This document shows positions 61,573 through 64,000 of a DNA stretch of 64,000 bases, in pieces. Each line of letters starts with the position of its first letter. Position 1 is the first letter of the stretch. This DNA is from Solobacterium sp. Lineage in GTDB: Bacteria; Bacillota_I; Bacilli_A; Erysipelotrichales; Erysipelotrichaceae. The stretch spans positions 124,001 through 188,000 of the forward strand of contig JAFWNG010000013.1 of NCBI GenBank assembly GCA_017510405.1, written 5' to 3'. Position numbers and translations under genes: made by a program. Under the pieces are notes generated by a model that ran no database searches, had not been told where the DNA came from, and saw only the letters and a program-made list of their open reading frames with translations.

Positions 61573-62300
61573 GATTCTCGGTACTGACGCTGTTTCCGGA
61601 CATGTACGGAGATTTTCTGCATACGTCGATCATCGGCAGATGCATCGTACGCGGCATCGCGTCCGTCGATCTGGTGCAGATCCGCGACTTTGCCAGAGAC
61701 CGCTACCGTCACGTGGACGATACACCGTTTGGCGGCGGTGCCGGCATGGTCATGAAATGCCAGCCGCTGCTGGATGCGCTGGACTCTGTACGTACGGAAA
61801 ATACATACACCGTGCTCATGAGTCCGTCCGGACATCCGTATACGCAGAAAAAAGCGCATGAACTGGCACAGAAAGAGCATGTCGTTCTCATCTGCGGACA
61901 TTACGAAGGCGTTGATGCGCGCGTCCTGGATCACGTGGACGAAAGCATCAGTATCGGTGATTACGTCCTGACCGGCGGGGAACTGGCTTCCATGTGCATT
62001 ATGGATTCCGTGATCCGGCTTCTGGACGGCAGTATCAAAGGCGAGTCCACCCAGGAAGAATCTTATGAAAATGATCTTCTCGAATATCCGCAATATACCA
62101 AGCCGGCGGAGTATAATGGAGTTAAGGTACCCGAAGTGCTTCTGTCCGGTCATCATGAAAATATCCGGAAATGGCGTCTGGAACAGTCACTGCGGCTGAC
62201 CAGAGAGATCCGTCCGGATCTTCTGGAAAAACATTCCCTGACCGAAGAAGAAAAGAAGATACTCAGGAAGATCGAGGAGGAACAGAATGGCTTACACTGA
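61569..62300 (+). CDS. trmD: tRNA (guanine37-N1)-methyltransferase TrmD
   Basis: A 243-residue SPOUT methyltransferase that makes m1G37 and prevents frameshifting. Start GTG 61569. The family start RFSVLTLFPDMY, the FGGGAGMVMK motif, CGHYEGVDARV and the knot region SIGDYVLTGGELA are intact. It overlaps rimM by 4 bases and the following membrane protein gene by 14 bases. The usual rplS downstream is missing here. Confidence 0.97.
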   Translation: MRFSVLTLFPDMYGDFLHTSIIGRCIVRGIASVDLVQIRDFARDRYRHVDDTPFGGGAGMVMKCQPLLDALDSVRTENTYTVLMSPSGHPYTQKKAHELAQKEHVVLICGHYEGVDARVLDHVDESISIGDYVLTGGELASMCIMDSVIRLLDGSIKGESTQEESYENDLLEYPQYTKPAEYNGVKVPEVLLSGHHENIRKWRLEQSLRLTREIRPDLLEKHSLTEEEKKILRKIEEEQNGLH

Positions 62301-63129
62301 TAAGAAAATGACACCGCTGAAGTGGCACAGATTCCGGCAGATACTGATCATGCCGGTCACCATCCTTGCGCTGCTTTATACCATTGCATGCTTTGTGATC
62401 GATTATTTCCGCATCAAGACGCCGGAATTCTTCAATATCGTTACAAGAGTGCTTGAAAAACTGGACATCGATATGCATATGGAGGGAGGTCTGCAGACGT
62501 GGATCTTCATCGGTATGGGATGTCTTGTTCTGGTATTCCTGCTGGAACTGATCCAGTGGCTGAAATCCTTCCGCTGGAAAACAGGCTCGCTTGTATGTGA
62601 GATCCTGCTGATCCTTCTGTTCACTGCCGGCTCGGTATTCGCTGCCTATGCGCTGATCGGCCTGGGATTTGCGGCGGATGCGTCTGACCTGCTTTCCGCG
62701 GCTCTGCACAAGCGGATCGAACCGGTCTTCGTACAGGTCATCGCCGGCATTGTATTCGGCATCATCGTACTGTATAACATCCTGATGATCTTCTACTACA
62801 TCAAGAGAAGAAAACTGTACGGCAGAAAGAAAGACGAAGAAGACGATATTCCGTTCATTGATGAAGAAAAACCGTCCCGCCGGAAAAAGAAATCCGATAA
62901 GGATACCGTTGTCGTTCCGGATACTCCGGAAGTAAAGCCGGTCGAATCGGTCGTGTCCAATGTGCCTAAATCCGATGATCTCGTGGCAGAGGGACCGGAA
63001 AAAGCAATCGATCAGACCGCTGCCGTGCTCGGCCTGAAGTTCTGCACGAACTGCGGTACGCGTCTTTCCAAAGAAGACCTGTCTATGACATACTGCAAAT
63101 ACTGCGGCAAGAAGTTCGAAAAGAAATAA
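62287..63129 (+). CDS. Membrane protein with C-terminal zinc ribbon
   Basis: A 280-residue protein that I do not assign to a family. Four hydrophobic helices lie at about residues 18-40, 72-90, 97-130 and 143-170. A charged linker (about 172-245, with RKKKKSDKD-type segments) leads to a C-terminal zinc ribbon with FCTNCG and YCKYCG, about 18 residues apart. GAGGA precedes the ATG, and the start overlaps trmD by 14 bases, so it is co-transcribed with the ribosomal cluster. Zinc-ribbon membrane proteins of this layout are widespread in Bacillota without known function. Confidence 0.75.
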   Translation: MAYTDKKMTPLKWHRFRQILIMPVTILALLYTIACFVIDYFRIKTPEFFNIVTRVLEKLDIDMHMEGGLQTWIFIGMGCLVLVFLLELIQWLKSFRWKTGSLVCEILLILLFTAGSVFAAYALIGLGFAADASDLLSAALHKRIEPVFVQVIAGIVFGIIVLYNILMIFYYIKRRKLYGRKKDEEDDIPFIDEEKPSRRKKKSDKDTVVVPDTPEVKPVESVVSNVPKSDDLVAEGPEKAIDQTAAVLGLKFCTNCGTRLSKEDLSMTYCKYCGKKFEKK

Positions 63130-63146
63130 ACCGGAATACGAATTAA

Positions 63147-63184
63147 ACCGGCGACAGTCAGAAGACCGTCGCCGGTATTTTTTT
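63147..63184 (+). terminator. Terminator of the rpsP-trmD operon
   Basis: ACCGGCGAC (63147-63155) pairs perfectly with GTCGCCGGT (63168-63176), followed by a T run. Confidence 0.85.
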
Positions 63185-63207
63185 GCAGGCAAATAGATGC
63201 AGGGCAG

Positions 63208-63699
63208 TTATTCCTGCGGGAACTCGGTATGTTCAAAATACCAGTCCAGAAACAGTTTGTGCGAGATCGCCACCGTGACCTTGCCGAGCATTTCCCGGTG
63301 GGCGTCGTCGGCGCAGTCAGGAACGGACGATCCCTGCGTGCTGATCGTTTCCAGGCTGCTCTTCATGCAGGCGGCGAAGAACCGGTAGTCGTCGGCGTGG
63401 TCGAGCGATGTTTCGGAACCGAGCATAAGGCGGATATGATCCATCGACAGGACCGTTTTGGATAATGCGATAAGAAAGAAACATGCGATCTGATCCCGAT
63501 TGTATGTTTTTTTGTGGACCCGGGCTACCAGCCTGAGCTTGACGTAATTGGCGATCATGGAAGGCGTAACGTTCAGCTGCGGGTATTCGGTAAAGAAACT
63601 GTTGATGTATTTTGCCGTCTGATCCAGATACAGGCCGACGTCCGGAATCTCTTCATAGGACGGCAGTGTAAATGCCGGCAGTTTGCTGTTTGTATTCAT
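63208..63699 (-). CDS. DUF1836 family protein
   Basis: A 163-residue soluble protein of the DUF1836 family. The core LPSYEEIPDVGLYLDQTAKYIN and TPSMIANYVKLRLV resembles the MerR-like helix-turn-helix region, and RDQIACFFLIALSKTVLSMDHI matches the following helices. A DNA-binding regulator role is likely but unproven. No ribosome binding site is present. A near-consensus promoter has its -10 exactly 6 bases before the ATG, so the message should be leaderless. It is divergent from the GntP-type permease gene and might regulate it. Confidence 0.82.
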   Translation of the reverse strand: MNTNSKLPAFTLPSYEEIPDVGLYLDQTAKYINSFFTEYPQLNVTPSMIANYVKLRLVARVHKKTYNRDQIACFFLIALSKTVLSMDHIRLMLGSETSLDHADDYRFFAACMKSSLETISTQGSSVPDCADDAHREMLGKVTVAISHKLFLDWYFEHTEFPQE

Positions 63700-63705
63700 G
63701 GTTTC

Positions 63706-63734
63706 AGTATATAAAAGGGAGGAGATGCCGTCAA
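63706..63734 (-). promoter_or_regulatory. Promoter of the DUF1836 gene (leaderless)
   Basis: On the minus strand, TTGACG (63734-63729), a 17 bp spacer and TATACT (63711-63706), then six bases to the ATG. The predicted +1 is the A of the start codon. Confidence 0.7.
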
Positions 63735-63779
63735 ACTACAGTGAATATTAAAATGTATGCACCGATATTTTATGGATAA

Positions 63780-63788
63780 TGATACAAT
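63780..63788 (+). promoter_or_regulatory. Extended -10 promoter of the permease gene
   Basis: TGATACAAT at 63780-63788, one mismatch from the extended -10 consensus, 35 bases before the start codon. Confidence 0.5.
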
Positions 63789-63823
63789 GCATTTAAGGGG
63801 TAAGAATAGGAGGTTATAATTTC

Positions 63824-64000
63824 ATGACAGGGTTACCGCTTATAATTGTTTTTGTACTTGCAATCGTTCTGATGATCGTACTGATCTCGAAGTTCAAGGT
63901 ACATCCGTTCATCGCGATCATGCTGATCTCACTGGCGCTGGGAATCATTGCCGGCATTCCGATCGTCGACAAGACGCTTGAAGACGGCACGAAGGTCTCC
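63824..64000 (+). CDS. GntP-type permease, N-terminal part (cut by window end)
   Basis: The first 59 codons of a membrane transporter, open to the window end. The start MTGLPLIIVFVLAIVLMIVL followed by SKFKVHPFIAIMLISLALGIIAGIP matches the first two helices and the K-x-x-P-F-x-A-L motif of GntP family gluconate:H+ symporters. Substrates in this family include gluconate, other sugar acids and hydroxy acids. AGGAGGT at 63808-63814 precedes the ATG by 9 bases. The rest of the gene is outside the window, so the substrate cannot be judged. Confidence 0.8.
   Translation, partial: MTGLPLIIVFVLAIVLMIVLISKFKVHPFIAIMLISLALGIIAGIPIVDKTLEDGTKVS

Noticed and set aside
63814-63819. TATAAT just before the permease start
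   Set aside because: It lies within the ribosome binding region, 4 bases from the ATG, too close to serve this gene; the extended -10 at 63780 fits better.

Overview
The window is a dense stretch of core chromosome from a Gram-positive bacterium of moderate GC content (about 50-55% by eye). The evidence is a comG competence operon, Shine-Dalgarno starts of the AGGAGG type, a class B RNase P RNA, a SufCDSUB iron-sulfur operon, RNase Y and RNase J family enzymes, GpsB, DnaD, RecU, the RsfS/YqeK/YqeH cluster and ECF-type riboflavin uptake. Several details fit the Erysipelotrichia better than Bacilli or Clostridia: a fused, degenerate NadD-YqeK, a HNKTAM-type EF-P loop, and short Suf proteins. 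That placement is inference. No phage, insertion sequence, CRISPR array, tRNA or rRNA gene was seen, and no gap above 300 bases lacks a gene or RNA.

Layout. 1-5.5 kb: rpmG, a metallo-beta-lactamase fold hydrolase, and the comG competence-pilus operon, which carries an unknown 349-residue gene between comGB and comGC. 5.5-12.2 kb: efp, a Glu/Pro-rich membrane protein, an FMN riboswitch with ribU, a membrane-anchored coiled-coil protein, then cmk-der-gpsA. 12.3-15 kb: a class A PBP on the minus strand. 15-22 kb: dnaE, a two-component system, a tRNA methyltransferase-like gene and a membrane-anchored M20-like pseudo-peptidase. 22-24 kb: two PrsA-like foldases (minus). 24-32 kb: sufC-sufD-sufS-sufU-sufB, 5-formyl-THF cyclo-ligase, a secreted transglutaminase-DUF4214 protein and an unknown gene. 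32-34.5 kb: rpsU, an acidic zinc-ribbon protein, an esterase and plsY. 34.6-42 kb: parE-parC-yqeG-yqeH-yhbY-(nadD)yqeK-rsfS. 42-47 kb: a thioredoxin-fold-like protein, dnaD-nth, a second class A PBP with recU. 47-52.6 kb: gpsB, rnpB, pgsA, recA, rny, ymdB, ferredoxin. 52.6-64 kb: miaB, an RNase J2-like gene, ftsK, a short ssb, ffh, rpsP-khpA-rimM-trmD, a zinc-ribbon membrane protein, a DUF1836 regulator and the start of a GntP-type permease.

How the parts work together. The window is mostly growth machinery: translation and ribosome maturation (rpmG, efp, der, rpsU, yqeH, rsfS, rpsP, rimM, trmD, miaB), protein export and folding (ffh, two foldases), envelope synthesis and division (two PBPs, plsY, pgsA, gpsA, gpsB, ftsK), replication and repair (dnaE, parEC, dnaD, nth, recU, recA), RNA decay (RNase Y, RNase J2-like, RNase P) and DNA uptake (comG, possibly the tail-less SSB).

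The most unusual signals are proteins that keep an enzyme fold but have lost catalytic residues (NadD part of the YqeK fusion, RNase J2-like, M20-like), an EF-P with Met at the position of the modified Lys, the unknown comG-embedded gene, and two genes whose -10 box sits exactly where a leaderless transcript would require. Many promoters here have an extended -10 (TGnTATAAT) with a poor -35.
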